Origin: Alkalihalobacillus alcalophilus ATCC 27647 = CGMCC 1.3604
GTDB taxonomy: Bacteria > Bacillota > Bacilli > Bacillales > Bacillaceae_D
Direction of reading: 5' to 3'
Assembly (NCBI RefSeq): GCF_000292245.2
Contig: NZ_ALPT02000006.1
Location: 1 to 64,000 of the forward strand
Length of the DNA: 64,000 nt
The translations under genes were made by a program, and so were the position numbers. Of this stretch, positions 35,356-43,781 are shown piece by piece. Each line of letters opens with the position of its first letter. Positions within the stretch are counted from its first letter, which is position 1. The notes beneath the pieces were generated by a model, which worked only from the letters and a program-made list of their open reading frames with translations, was not told the origin of the DNA and searched no databases.

Positions 35356-36141
35356 CTAATTTTTTATCGCAAGCCATGGTCGTCCCTTTTGCCATTGAAT
35401 GTTTACAGGTAATTGAAAACAATCGCTTAAGTAAGGCTCTGTTAAGATACCCTTTTTTGGGCCTTGGGCGATGATTTTACCAGAGCGTAAGAGTAGGGCA
35501 TTCGTTACGCTTGGCAACACTTCTTCCAAATGATGAGTTACATATAAAATAGTCGGACCATCCTCTAATTTCATAATTCCTTCAATTGTCTCTAATAATT
35601 GCTCTCTTATGTAGACATCTAATCCATTGCACGGTTCATCTAAAATTAAAATCTTTGGCTCAGACATTAAGGCTCTGGCAATCATCGTCCTTCTTTTTTC
35701 CCCTTGTGAAAGCGTATGGAATGCAGAGTCTTTGTAATTCTCCATCTTAAGTAAACGTAAAAATTGAAGTGCAGCTTCCTTATCTTCGTCTGTCATGTCT
35801 TCATAGAGACCAACAGAGGCGTGTCTGCCACTTAAAACGACTTCTAATGTCGTATCACTCGCCCTCGCCGCAAAACGCTCGTCTAACGAAGAACTAACCC
35901 AGCCAATAGTCTTTCGTAATTCGTGAATATTCGTTTGTCCAAACCGTTCATTTAAGACCGTTATTTCCCCTCCAGAAGCCCATTCATAACCTGTAATCAA
36001 TTTTAATAAGGACGTTTTGCCAGAACCATTTAAACCTAACAAGACCCAATGCTCACCTTTTTGAACATGCCAATTAATTTTATTAAGAATAAGTCTATTC
36101 CATCTTCTGAAACTGACATCTTTAAGTTGCACAACTTTCAT
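35356..36141 (-). CDS. ylmA: ABC transporter ATP-binding protein, YlmA-like
   Basis: A 261-aa stand-alone ABC ATPase: Walker A GLNGSGKT (near 36-43), signature TLSQGEKRR, Walker B ILILDEPCNGLD and H-loop VTHHLEE. No permease gene is adjacent, as for B. subtilis YlmA, whose function is unknown. ATG at 36141 with GGAGGAGAATCTG upstream; a longer frame to 36174 contains that site. Confidence 0.82.
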   Translation of the reverse strand: MKVVQLKDVSFRRWNRLILNKINWHVQKGEHWVLLGLNGSGKTSLLKLITGYEWASGGEITVLNERFGQTNIHELRKTIGWVSSSLDERFAARASDTTLEVVLSGRHASVGLYEDMTDEDKEAALQFLRLLKMENYKDSAFHTLSQGEKRRTMIARALMSEPKILILDEPCNGLDVYIREQLLETIEGIMKLEDGPTILYVTHHLEEVLPSVTNALLLRSGKIIAQGPKKGILTEPYLSDCFQLPVNIQWQKGRPWLAIKN

Positions 36142-36232
36142 CAGATTCTCCTCCAAAATATTCGAAATATTCATATAATACCTCCATTATAGCAAAAATA
36201 GCCAAAAACGAAAATAATAAATAAAAGCTTAT

Positions 36233-36272
36233 AAAAAAGCAGAAGAAAGGGATAACCCTCTCTTCTGCTTTT
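36233..36272 (-). terminator. terminator of the ltaS-like gene
   Basis: Stem AAAAGCAGAAGA / TCTTCTGCTTTT, followed by T6 on the minus strand, just past the stop codon at 36279. Confidence 0.85.
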
Positions 36273-36278
36273 AATTAA

Positions 36279-38183
36279 TTAATCATTTTGTGAAAGAACT
36301 TCTTCTTGTTCATGATCTTTATATCTTAATAAATCTCCATATAAGATTTTATCAGAGTAACCTAAATCCAGATTTACACTTTCAAAAAACGGCTCACAAA
36401 ATTCAATTTCTATTTCTTCTTCTGTCTCTTTATCGTAGCAAACGCCTCTAGTGAAAAGGTAATCATCACTTATAAAGCTTCCATCACGTAAAATCGTAAA
36501 TGATTCACGGTCTGGTGCTGTTAAATCTGTACCAAAGTGGAACATACCCTTTGTCTCGATTCCTAACAGATGAAGAATCGTTGGTTTTAAATCAATCTGA
36601 CCTGAGACAGTATCCATTACTTTATTACCATCATAACCAGGTATATGAATAAACTTTGGCACCCGCTGTAATTGTACTGTATCAAACGGTGTAATCTCTT
36701 CTTTATCTAAATACATCGCCATTGAACGGTTATGATTTTCAGAAATACCATAATGATCCCCATACATAATAAAGATGGAATCCTCATACATTCCTTCTTC
36801 TTTTAGACGATCAAAAAAGTATTCCAAAGCATAGTCCATATAACGTACAGTTGGGAAATATCGACTTAACGTTCGGCTAGGATAGTCCCCTTCTTCTATA
36901 AACTTGTCTTCCTCATCTAACTCAAAAGGAAAATGATTCGTTAACGTAATAAACTTCGTATAATAAGGCTCTGGCTGTGATTTTAATAGGTCAATAGATT
37001 GCTCAAAGAAATCAACATCCTTTAAGCCCCAACCTACTGAATTTTCTTCATGAACATCATAGCTCATTATATCAAAATAACGGTCATAACCGAGAGATTG
37101 ATACATCATATCACGATTCCAAAAGCTTTTATTATTCGCATGCATAACAGAAGCATAATAGCCATTTTCACTTACATTACTCGGTAGAGCATCAAAGGCA
37201 TTACCCGCATGTGTAAAGAAGACAGAACCACTGTCACGGCCATACATCGAATTCGCTAGTAAATACTCTGAGTCAGAAGTTTTCCCTTGACCCGTTTGAT
37301 GATAGAAATTTTCAAAGTAAATACTTTCATCAATTAAAGAGTTCAAAAATGGCGTAATCACTTCTCCACCTTCACCATTTTCATCCTCATTTACTGTTTC
37401 ATTAATCACAAATGTTTGTAGAGACTCCATTGAAATGACAATAACATTTTTGCCTTCTGCAATCCCAAATAATTCAGGATCTGGCTCTTCATGTTTCGCT
37501 TTTACATGTCGCTGGACTTCGATAATATCAGAACTATCGGCAAAGACACGCTGCGCTCGCGTTTGCGACTGAAGAAACCCATCATAAACATGATAATTAA
37601 AGATCCCAATATTTTTAACAATCAAATCACGGTCAAACGAACGTGTTAATAATTGTGGGCGCTCTGCTTGGGCAAGTGTTAAATTTGTTACAAATAAAAC
37701 GACAGCCACTAACATAATGAGTAATGGCTCTCTTTTTAACGGACGTAATGCAGGGCTGTTACGCTTTTGAGCTAAGTAAATCAGAATTGCGATGTCAATA
37801 AAAATAAAGGCATCATACCAATGAATTAGTTCAAATACACTTGAACCTAAATCGCCCATATTACTCGTTTGAAATAAAACAGGTATCGTAATATAGTCCG
37901 TAAAAAAGCGGTAATACAGTAAATTAAAATATAAAACGAATGATGCAATCGTTGCTAATATAATAACAGCTTTCTTTCGCCATTTAGCTGCAAAAAAGAA
38001 ACTAATTCCTAATATAAATATGGCTGAACTTAATGGATTAATAAATAGCAAAAACTCCTGTAATGGATTATCAGAAGGAATTCCGAAGCCAACTTTATAA
38101 ATGATATACGTTTTTATCCATAAGAAAAATACAGCTAACGCAAAAAACCTTACTCGATATAATAGATTCTTTATCCTTTCCAT
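36279..38183 (-). CDS. LtaS-type lipoteichoic acid synthase
   Basis: A 634-aa membrane enzyme: five N-terminal membrane helices (about 1-190), a linker with a possible signal-peptidase site (AQAERPQ, then TRSFDRDLIVKN), and an extracellular sulfatase-like domain from about 240. Metal ligand Glu253 (SMESLQTF) and nucleophile Thr302 (GQGKTSDSEY) are present. It polymerises glycerol phosphate from phosphatidylglycerol into lipoteichoic acid. One of several paralogues is normal in Bacillus (LtaS, YfnI, YqgS, YvgJ); I cannot say which. ATG at 38183 with AAGGGG upstream. Confidence 0.9.
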   Translation of the reverse strand: MERIKNLLYRVRFFALAVFFLWIKTYIIYKVGFGIPSDNPLQEFLLFINPLSSAIFILGISFFFAAKWRKKAVIILATIASFVLYFNLLYYRFFTDYITIPVLFQTSNMGDLGSSVFELIHWYDAFIFIDIAILIYLAQKRNSPALRPLKREPLLIMLVAVVLFVTNLTLAQAERPQLLTRSFDRDLIVKNIGIFNYHVYDGFLQSQTRAQRVFADSSDIIEVQRHVKAKHEEPDPELFGIAEGKNVIVISMESLQTFVINETVNEDENGEGGEVITPFLNSLIDESIYFENFYHQTGQGKTSDSEYLLANSMYGRDSGSVFFTHAGNAFDALPSNVSENGYYASVMHANNKSFWNRDMMYQSLGYDRYFDIMSYDVHEENSVGWGLKDVDFFEQSIDLLKSQPEPYYTKFITLTNHFPFELDEEDKFIEEGDYPSRTLSRYFPTVRYMDYALEYFFDRLKEEGMYEDSIFIMYGDHYGISENHNRSMAMYLDKEEITPFDTVQLQRVPKFIHIPGYDGNKVMDTVSGQIDLKPTILHLLGIETKGMFHFGTDLTAPDRESFTILRDGSFISDDYLFTRGVCYDKETEEEIEIEFCEPFFESVNLDLGYSDKILYGDLLRYKDHEQEEVLSQND

Positions 38184-38309
38184 AATCTTTCCCCTTCCTA
38201 ATTCCCTTCTTGCAGACAAACCATTCCTTTTATCTCTATCTTTTTTTGAATGATTGCCCTTGGTAAACTTTTCTCTTTTAATTCATTTCATTTTTTGTGA
38301 ACATTTACT

Positions 38310-38337
38310 ATCTTAGCTGAATGGAATTATAAGTCAA
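38310..38337 (-). promoter_or_regulatory. candidate promoter of the ltaS-like gene
   Basis: TTGACT (38332-38337) and TAAGAT (38310-38315) on the minus strand, 16-nt spacing, about 125 bp before the ATG. The rest of 38220-38534 shows no gene. Confidence 0.45.
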
Positions 38338-38534
38338 TAGATATAATGTGTAAGATCATGAGATATTAACACAACAAAAATCGACAATAACTCAACTGAG
38401 CCCAGTATTTATATGACGATTTGAAACCATTATTGGTTTCATCTTTTTCGACATTTCCCAGAAAAAAACAAAAAATCATTCAAAAGACCTTACACCACTC
38501 TATTACCTTCATTTTTTTCCAACTATTGAAACAA

Positions 38535-38579
38535 GACAAAAAACCTACCACTTTTATTAAAAAGGATAGGTTTTTTGTC
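38535..38579 (-). terminator. terminator of zwf
   Basis: Long stem GACAAAAAACCTA(T)CC / (GG)TAGGTTTTTTGTC, with A/T-rich inner part, directly past the zwf stop codon. Confidence 0.85.
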
Positions 38580-38585
38580 GCCTTC

Positions 38586-40079
38586 TTACAAATCCTTTAA
38601 TGCCCACCATTTAAATCCATCATTTGATAACAATTGTTCAGACGATTTCGGTCCCATCGTACCTGATACATATTGTTCAATTTCTTCATTCGACTCTGCC
38701 CATGCTTTTGAAATTGGGTCAATTAATGCCCAAGATAAATTCACTTCATCCCAGTGAGCAAAATTTGTCGCATCTCCTAACATACAATCATAAATCAAGC
38801 GTTCGTACGCCTCTGGTGTATTAACACCATCAATACTGTTATTTTTAAATTCTAAATCAACCGGTATCGTTTCACCTAATAACCCAACTTTTTTTCCATT
38901 TAAAATAAGGGTAATTCCTTCATCCGGTTGAATATGAATAACGAGTAAATTCGGATGAATCGTCATATCTTCACTTTTTTGTGTATAAACATTTAGTGGC
39001 AAGTCCTTAAACTGTACGACGATTTTAGTTGACTTTACTGCCATACGCTTTCCTGTTCGGACGTAAAAAGGTACCCCCGCCCAGCGATGATTGTCGATTA
39101 ATAGCTTTCCAGCGACAAATGTTTCTGTTGTCGAATCTTCTTTAACATTTTTCTCTTGACGATATCCTGGTACTTCTGAACCGGAAATTTCACCAGCTGC
39201 ATACTGTCCGCGAATAAAATAATCAGACGCCTCATCGGTCGAAATCGGACGGATCGCACGAAGCACTTTAATTTTTTCACTTCTTACTTCATTAGTTGCC
39301 AGACGAATTGGTGGGTCCATCGATAATAAAAGAACCATTTGTAATAAATGATTTTGCACCATATCCCTCAATGCTCCAGATGTCTCATAATAACCACCAC
39401 GATCTTCTACACCAAGCACTTCACTTGAGGTAATTTGGATATTCGAAATATGTCGATTATTCCACAAAGGTTCAAATATCGCATTAGCAAACCGGATCAC
39501 TTCGATATTTTGAACCATTTCTTTTCCTAAATAATGATCAATACGATAAATTTGATCTTCAGAAAAAGCTTCACGAATTTCATTATTTAATTTCTGAGCA
39601 GAAGGAAGGTCATGGCCAAATGGCTTCTCAATGACTAAACGGTTCCAACCTTCTGATTGAGTAACGCCTTCTTTTTTCAATTGAATCGCAATCGTTCCAA
39701 AAAACTGTGGAGCCATTGCCATATAATAGATACGATTACCAGGAATTTCGAATTTAGCTTCTAACTCTTCAAGTTTATGTTTTAATTTTAAGTAAGACTC
39801 CGTATTAGTTACATCAAATGGTAAATAGAAAAAATGTTGACAAAATTCATCAATTCTTTCATTCGATAAATGGGTTTCTTCAATCGCCTTTTTGACATTC
39901 TCACGTAGCTCAGCATCAGACCATGGTCTTCTCGCCGCACCAATGACCACAAAATTGTCTGATAGTTTTCCTGATAAAAATAAGCTGTATATTGAAGGAT
40001 ATAATTTCCTTTTAGCTAAATCACCTGTTGCCCCAAATAAAATGATACTTGTTTTTGGCTGTACAATTTTGTTCGTCAT
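38586..40079 (-). CDS. zwf: glucose-6-phosphate 1-dehydrogenase
   Basis: A 497-aa enzyme of the oxidative pentose phosphate pathway, oxidising glucose 6-phosphate to 6-phosphogluconolactone with NADP+. NADP loop FGATGDLAKRK (15-25), EKPFG (151-155) and the substrate/catalytic site RIDHYLGKE (179-187) are intact. Full family length. No gnd or pgl gene is adjacent. ATG at 40079 after GGAATTGAATAA; single-gene transcript with promoter at 40192 and its own terminator. Confidence 0.95.
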   Translation of the reverse strand: MTNKIVQPKTSIILFGATGDLAKRKLYPSIYSLFLSGKLSDNFVVIGAARRPWSDAELRENVKKAIEETHLSNERIDEFCQHFFYLPFDVTNTESYLKLKHKLEELEAKFEIPGNRIYYMAMAPQFFGTIAIQLKKEGVTQSEGWNRLVIEKPFGHDLPSAQKLNNEIREAFSEDQIYRIDHYLGKEMVQNIEVIRFANAIFEPLWNNRHISNIQITSSEVLGVEDRGGYYETSGALRDMVQNHLLQMVLLLSMDPPIRLATNEVRSEKIKVLRAIRPISTDEASDYFIRGQYAAGEISGSEVPGYRQEKNVKEDSTTETFVAGKLLIDNHRWAGVPFYVRTGKRMAVKSTKIVVQFKDLPLNVYTQKSEDMTIHPNLLVIHIQPDEGITLILNGKKVGLLGETIPVDLEFKNNSIDGVNTPEAYERLIYDCMLGDATNFAHWDEVNLSWALIDPISKAWAESNEEIEQYVSGTMGPKSSEQLLSNDGFKWWALKDL

Positions 40080-40191
40080 TTATTCAATTCCTCTCTATCC
40101 CGGTCAGTCTACCTGCCATTATATGTATATCTAATCTCCCTATCCAAAATACTCCTAATTCTCTCTATCACATTAAAGCAACATTGTGTTT

Positions 40192-40219
40192 AGTATATCG
40201 TAATTTAAAAAGAAGTAAA
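40192..40219 (-). promoter_or_regulatory. candidate promoter of zwf
   Basis: TTTACT (40214-40219) and TATACT (40192-40197) on the minus strand with 16-nt spacing, about 110 bp before the ATG. Confidence 0.5.
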
Positions 40220-40313
40220 TATAAAAAGCGGTAAAAAAACAATGATTTCTCCAATATTTGATAGAAAAACGCTTGCATTTATTATCTATCACTTTTTTAC
40301 TTTTCCCTGTTAG

Positions 40314-40385
40314 AAAAAAAACGACAAAGTTCTTTACTAGGCTTTGTCGACACCCTCACTTTAATTCTTTTTATCATCCTCTATT
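40314..40385 (-). ncRNA. possible short RNA ending in a strong terminator
   Basis: Between the thioredoxin-like gene and zwf there is a perfect terminator (CGACAAAG / CTTTGTCG plus eight T, 40314-40349) with no gene ending at it. A TATAAT lies about 30 bp before it (near 40380-40385), with only a poor -35. A transcript of some 60 nt, which could hold a 26-codon frame, would result. Otherwise 40220-40564 looks empty. Confidence 0.3.
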
Positions 40386-40564
40386 ATAAGGAATTTTATC
40401 CGAAAATGATACTTAACTATTTTATTTAAATAGAAACAATCAAATACAGATTATAATCGAACAGAGTAAGAAAAACAAGCGTGAAATGCCATCATAAATA
40501 GGATAAGTAACATACAATTCACCTTGAACCGAAACATCCTTAATTGAAATTATTCCCATTTCAT

Positions 40565-40596
40565 AAAAATACTTCTGAGGTTTTGTTCCTCAGAAG
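40565..40596 (-). terminator. terminator of the thioredoxin-like gene
   Basis: Stem CTTCTGAGG / CCTCAGAAG followed by TATTTTTATG on the minus strand. Confidence 0.75.
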
Positions 40597-40650
40597 CATT
40601 TTAACTACAGTGTTAAGCCAATTAGAGATTCTAGCTAGCTTGTTTTAAAT

Positions 40651-41130
40651 TTATTCTTCTTCATTTAATGTGTACTGTCTAAAAAATTGCTCATATTCTT
40701 CCGTTGAGGCAGCCCCTCGAATGCCTTGATAAAATTCTCCGTCTTTATATTGAATTAACGTTGGCGTTGCTTCGATTCTATATTTGTTCCAGCCTTCATT
40801 AAATTCAAGTAAATTAAACTGTACCATATCAACATTTAAATCTTCTGCAAGTGGAGCGAGTCTTGGTGTTACTTCTTTACAATACCCACAGTCAGGACTG
40901 TAAAAGTAGACAGTAACATCCTCGCCATTTTCAAGCTTTTCGTCTAACTCATCTGGAAGAATCAAATTTTGATAGTTTGGATCATCTAACTGAGCTATCG
41001 TTGAAGGATTTAAGTTTGCTTTCCCATAAGGATTCCCTTCTGCTTTTTGTTTGTTTTGGCTCGTAGTGACGAAAGCCAATGCTGCAAAAATAAGGACAAT
41101 CACACCACCAAAAATAAGGATCTTTTTCAT
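40651..41130 (-). CDS. membrane-anchored thioredoxin-like thiol-disulfide oxidoreductase
   Basis: A 159-aa protein with an N-terminal membrane anchor (about 4-22) and a thioredoxin fold outside the membrane. Active site CGYC (81-84) and the cis-proline in EATPTLIQY (Pro123). It starts 2 bp after the bdbC-type gene, so the two form a DsbA/DsbB-like pair that makes disulfides in exported proteins; it is much shorter than BdbD. Confidence 0.85.
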   Translation of the reverse strand: MKKILIFGGVIVLIFAALAFVTTSQNKQKAEGNPYGKANLNPSTIAQLDDPNYQNLILPDELDEKLENGEDVTVYFYSPDCGYCKEVTPRLAPLAEDLNVDMVQFNLLEFNEGWNKYRIEATPTLIQYKDGEFYQGIRGAASTEEYEQFFRQYTLNEEE

Positions 41131-41132
41131 TT

Positions 41133-41555
41133 TTAATACCCCTTTCGACTTCTTAACACAATGACATTACAAATAATAATGATAATAAAGGCAGTTCCAG
41201 CTAAAAATGGTATCGTTACAAACCCAAACCAATTAATGTATTGACCCGTACATGGTACTTGACCACACGATGGAGCTACACCTTGAAGAAAACTGATTTT
41301 TTGAAGCGAATAATGGTAAACGGACATACATAAGCCGATACCTGCAAATACAAGTGAATAAATCGCTGCATTTTTATCTTTACGAATAATGCCAATTAAC
41401 AAAATGAGAACAATTGGATACATCATAATCCGTTGATACCAACATAAAGTACAAGGAACAAATTGTTTAATTTGCGAGAAATACAAGGAACCTAACATTG
41501 CAATTAAGGAGGTAACCCAACTTAAAAGCATGATATTCTCAGTTTTCTTATTCAT
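41133..41555 (-). CDS. bdbC: disulfide bond formation protein, BdbC/DsbB family
   Basis: A 140-aa quinone-linked oxidoreductase with four membrane helices. Cysteine pairs C35/C38 (VPCTLCWYQR) and C97/C102 (SCGQVPC) relay electrons from the partner thioredoxin-like protein to the quinone pool. Length and motifs fit B. subtilis BdbC/BdbB. First gene of a two-gene operon. Confidence 0.92.
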   Translation of the reverse strand: MNKKTENIMLLSWVTSLIAMLGSLYFSQIKQFVPCTLCWYQRIMMYPIVLILLIGIIRKDKNAAIYSLVFAGIGLCMSVYHYSLQKISFLQGVAPSCGQVPCTGQYINWFGFVTIPFLAGTAFIIIIICNVIVLRSRKGY

Positions 41556-41726
41556 TTACCTACCCCACATTTCCATAGACTAGATTTTTATAATCAATTT
41601 CACATCCCCCATTATACGTTAAAATGATCATTGGCGCTTGTCAATCTCGTGAACATTTTAAATAAAAGTTAATATATTTTAGTAAGTGATTTTTCAGAGG
41701 CCGTTTCACGTCTTCTCCATGAAAAA

Positions 41727-41780
41727 ACAAAAGACTCCCCTCATAAGCTCATTATTATGACCTTATCGGGCAATCTTTTT
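41727..41780 (-). terminator. terminator of the puc operon
   Basis: Minus-strand imperfect stem AAAGATTGCCC-ATAAG / CTTAT-GGGGAGTCTTT, followed by TGTTTTTTC, just past the amidohydrolase stop codon. Confidence 0.65.
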
Positions 41781-41784
41781 AAAA

Positions 41785-43143
41785 CTATTTTATTGGAGTT
41801 ATTTTTTGGGCTAAATGCGGAATTCGCTCGATTAAACGTCGGATTGATTTATCTGCTTCTATTAATACATTGCCTTTATCAATTGTTTTCATGACTCGAT
41901 TTTTCATAACGATTTCCCCATTAATAATCGTCGTTTCAACATCGGCCCGTGTAGACGAATAAACAAGCCTTGATATCGGATCAACATCATAACGCGGGAA
42001 CGTATGAAATTGGTTTAAATCAAGTATCACAAGATCGGCTTTTTTGCCGACTTCAATACTTCCAATTTGCGAGTCCATCCCTAACGCCTTCGCCCCCCCA
42101 ATTGTCGCCATTTTAAATACTTCATGAGCATTCATACTCGTTGGACCATGAGCGGGTTTATGGATTAAAGCAGCGAGTCTCATTTCGTTAAACATATCGA
42201 GATTATTATTACAAGGGGCTCCGTCTGCACCAAGTGAAACGGACATCTCACGCTCCAACATTTCGGGAACGTCGGCATAGCCAGAAGCTAACTTTAAATT
42301 AGAGCCAGGGCAATGACTGACATGAATCCCTTTATTTTTAATAATTCGTTTTTCTTCCTCATTTAACCAAACACAATGGGCCAGCAATAATCTTTCATTG
42401 GCTAAGCCTAAATGGTCGAGATACACGATGTTTCTCATACCTGTTTCTTCTTCAACAATCCGAATCTCCTCTTGATTTTCAGAGGCATGCGTGTGGACTC
42501 TCACCCCATATTGTTTCGATAGTTGACTTACTTCTTTTAACAAATGTTCTGTACAAGAAATGACAAAACGAGGGGCAAAGGAATACTGAATTCGACCTTC
42601 ATCATACATATGCCATTTTTCTAATAAATCAACACTTTCTTGAAGCGATTGCTCCGTTTTTTCTTGCAAAGCTTTTGGAACGTCCTTCCCTTTATCCATC
42701 ATTACTTTCCCAGATAAAGCACGGATTCCACTTTGGGCAATCGCTTGAAAAGCATACTCACTATGATGAACAGTTTCCATATCAGCTATCGTTGTTGTCC
42801 CACTTTGAATTAATTCACCTATTCCTAATAAAGCAGAATAATAAAGCGATTCCTTGTCATGAGCCGCCTCCAGTGGCCAGATGCGTTTACGTAACCAATC
42901 CATCAATTCTAAGTCATCGCCTTTTCCGCGGAAAACGGTTTGGCAAAGATGGATATGAGTTTGAACAAATCCGGGGATAACCGTTTTATTCGTCCCATTA
43001 ATGAATTCATCTACTTGTTCCACTTCTATATGTTGAGCGATTTTTTTTATACGGTTCCCTTCTATTAAAATATCTCCTCTTAAAATCTCATTCTTTTGGT
43101 TCATCGTAATGATTTCAATATTTTGAATCAGAATTCGCTTCAT
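41785..43143 (-). CDS. amidohydrolase (nucleobase/adenosine deaminase-like, SsnA/MtaD/TrzN group)
   Basis: About 452-aa metal-dependent deaminase. Metal ligands in GFVQTHIHLCQ (about 60-70), HTHASE (near 217), LAHCVWL (near 253) and the catalytic GADGAPCNNNLDMF (near 303). MTA/SAH deaminase, 8-oxoguanine deaminase and guanine deaminase-like enzymes share these. It follows pucE by about 140 bp, so a purine substrate such as guanine is likely (inference). Start: ATG at 43143 has GGAG 7 nt upstream; the ATG at 43149 is too close. Confidence 0.8.
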   Translation of the reverse strand: MKRILIQNIEIITMNQKNEILRGDILIEGNRIKKIAQHIEVEQVDEFINGTNKTVIPGFVQTHIHLCQTVFRGKGDDLELMDWLRKRIWPLEAAHDKESLYYSALLGIGELIQSGTTTIADMETVHHSEYAFQAIAQSGIRALSGKVMMDKGKDVPKALQEKTEQSLQESVDLLEKWHMYDEGRIQYSFAPRFVISCTEHLLKEVSQLSKQYGVRVHTHASENQEEIRIVEEETGMRNIVYLDHLGLANERLLLAHCVWLNEEEKRIIKNKGIHVSHCPGSNLKLASGYADVPEMLEREMSVSLGADGAPCNNNLDMFNEMRLAALIHKPAHGPTSMNAHEVFKMATIGGAKALGMDSQIGSIEVGKKADLVILDLNQFHTFPRYDVDPISRLVYSSTRADVETTIINGEIVMKNRVMKTIDKGNVLIEADKSIRRLIERIPHLAQKITPIK

Positions 43144-43289
43144 TCTCATGCTCCATTCTCTCGTATTTTAGACACAACAAATAGCCACAATTAAAGACAT
43201 CTTTTGCCTTTAACGTAGCTAGGAATTATCGGTTCCTTGTAGAGACCCTCAACCCATATTATTGAGGTTATACGTTACGATCGTTGCGA

Positions 43290-43781
43290 TTATTTACTTT
43301 TCATTTGAGCAGCCTTTTCAACGGCACGAATTATCCCAGCATACCCCGTACATCGACACAAGTTTCCTGACAAACCTTGTTTAATTTCCTCTTTTGTTGG
43401 GTTCGGCTTTTCATTTAACAAAGCTTTTGTCGCCATCACCATTCCTGGAGTGCAATACCCACATTGAAATCCACCTTCTTCCATAAAAGCTTGTTGGATC
43501 GGATCAAGCCTCTCTTTTGAGAGACTAACGATCGTTTCTACCTTTGCTCCCTCTAAATGATAAGCCAGTGTTAAACATGCATTGACTAACCTTCCATTAA
43601 CTAAAACGGAACAAGCTCCACATCGACCAATTTCACAGGATATTTTTGTACTCACTAATTGTAAATCTTCTCTTAATATATCAATTAATCGTCTGGTTGC
43701 TTCGACTTCTAAACGATAGGGCATCTGATCAATTTCTAGCTCTAAAGCTATATATGGAGCAATTACATCGTTTTTATCCAA
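43290..43781 (-). CDS. pucE: xanthine dehydrogenase iron-sulfur subunit
   Basis: A 163-aa protein with two [2Fe-2S] clusters: plant-type C49, C54, C57, C69 and C107, C110, C142, C144. It passes electrons from molybdopterin to FAD. TTG start at 43781 with GGAGG 7 nt upstream, overlapping pucD by 19 nt. Confidence 0.92.
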   Translation of the reverse strand: MDKNDVIAPYIALELEIDQMPYRLEVEATRRLIDILREDLQLVSTKISCEIGRCGACSVLVNGRLVNACLTLAYHLEGAKVETIVSLSKERLDPIQQAFMEEGGFQCGYCTPGMVMATKALLNEKPNPTKEEIKQGLSGNLCRCTGYAGIIRAVEKAAQMKSK

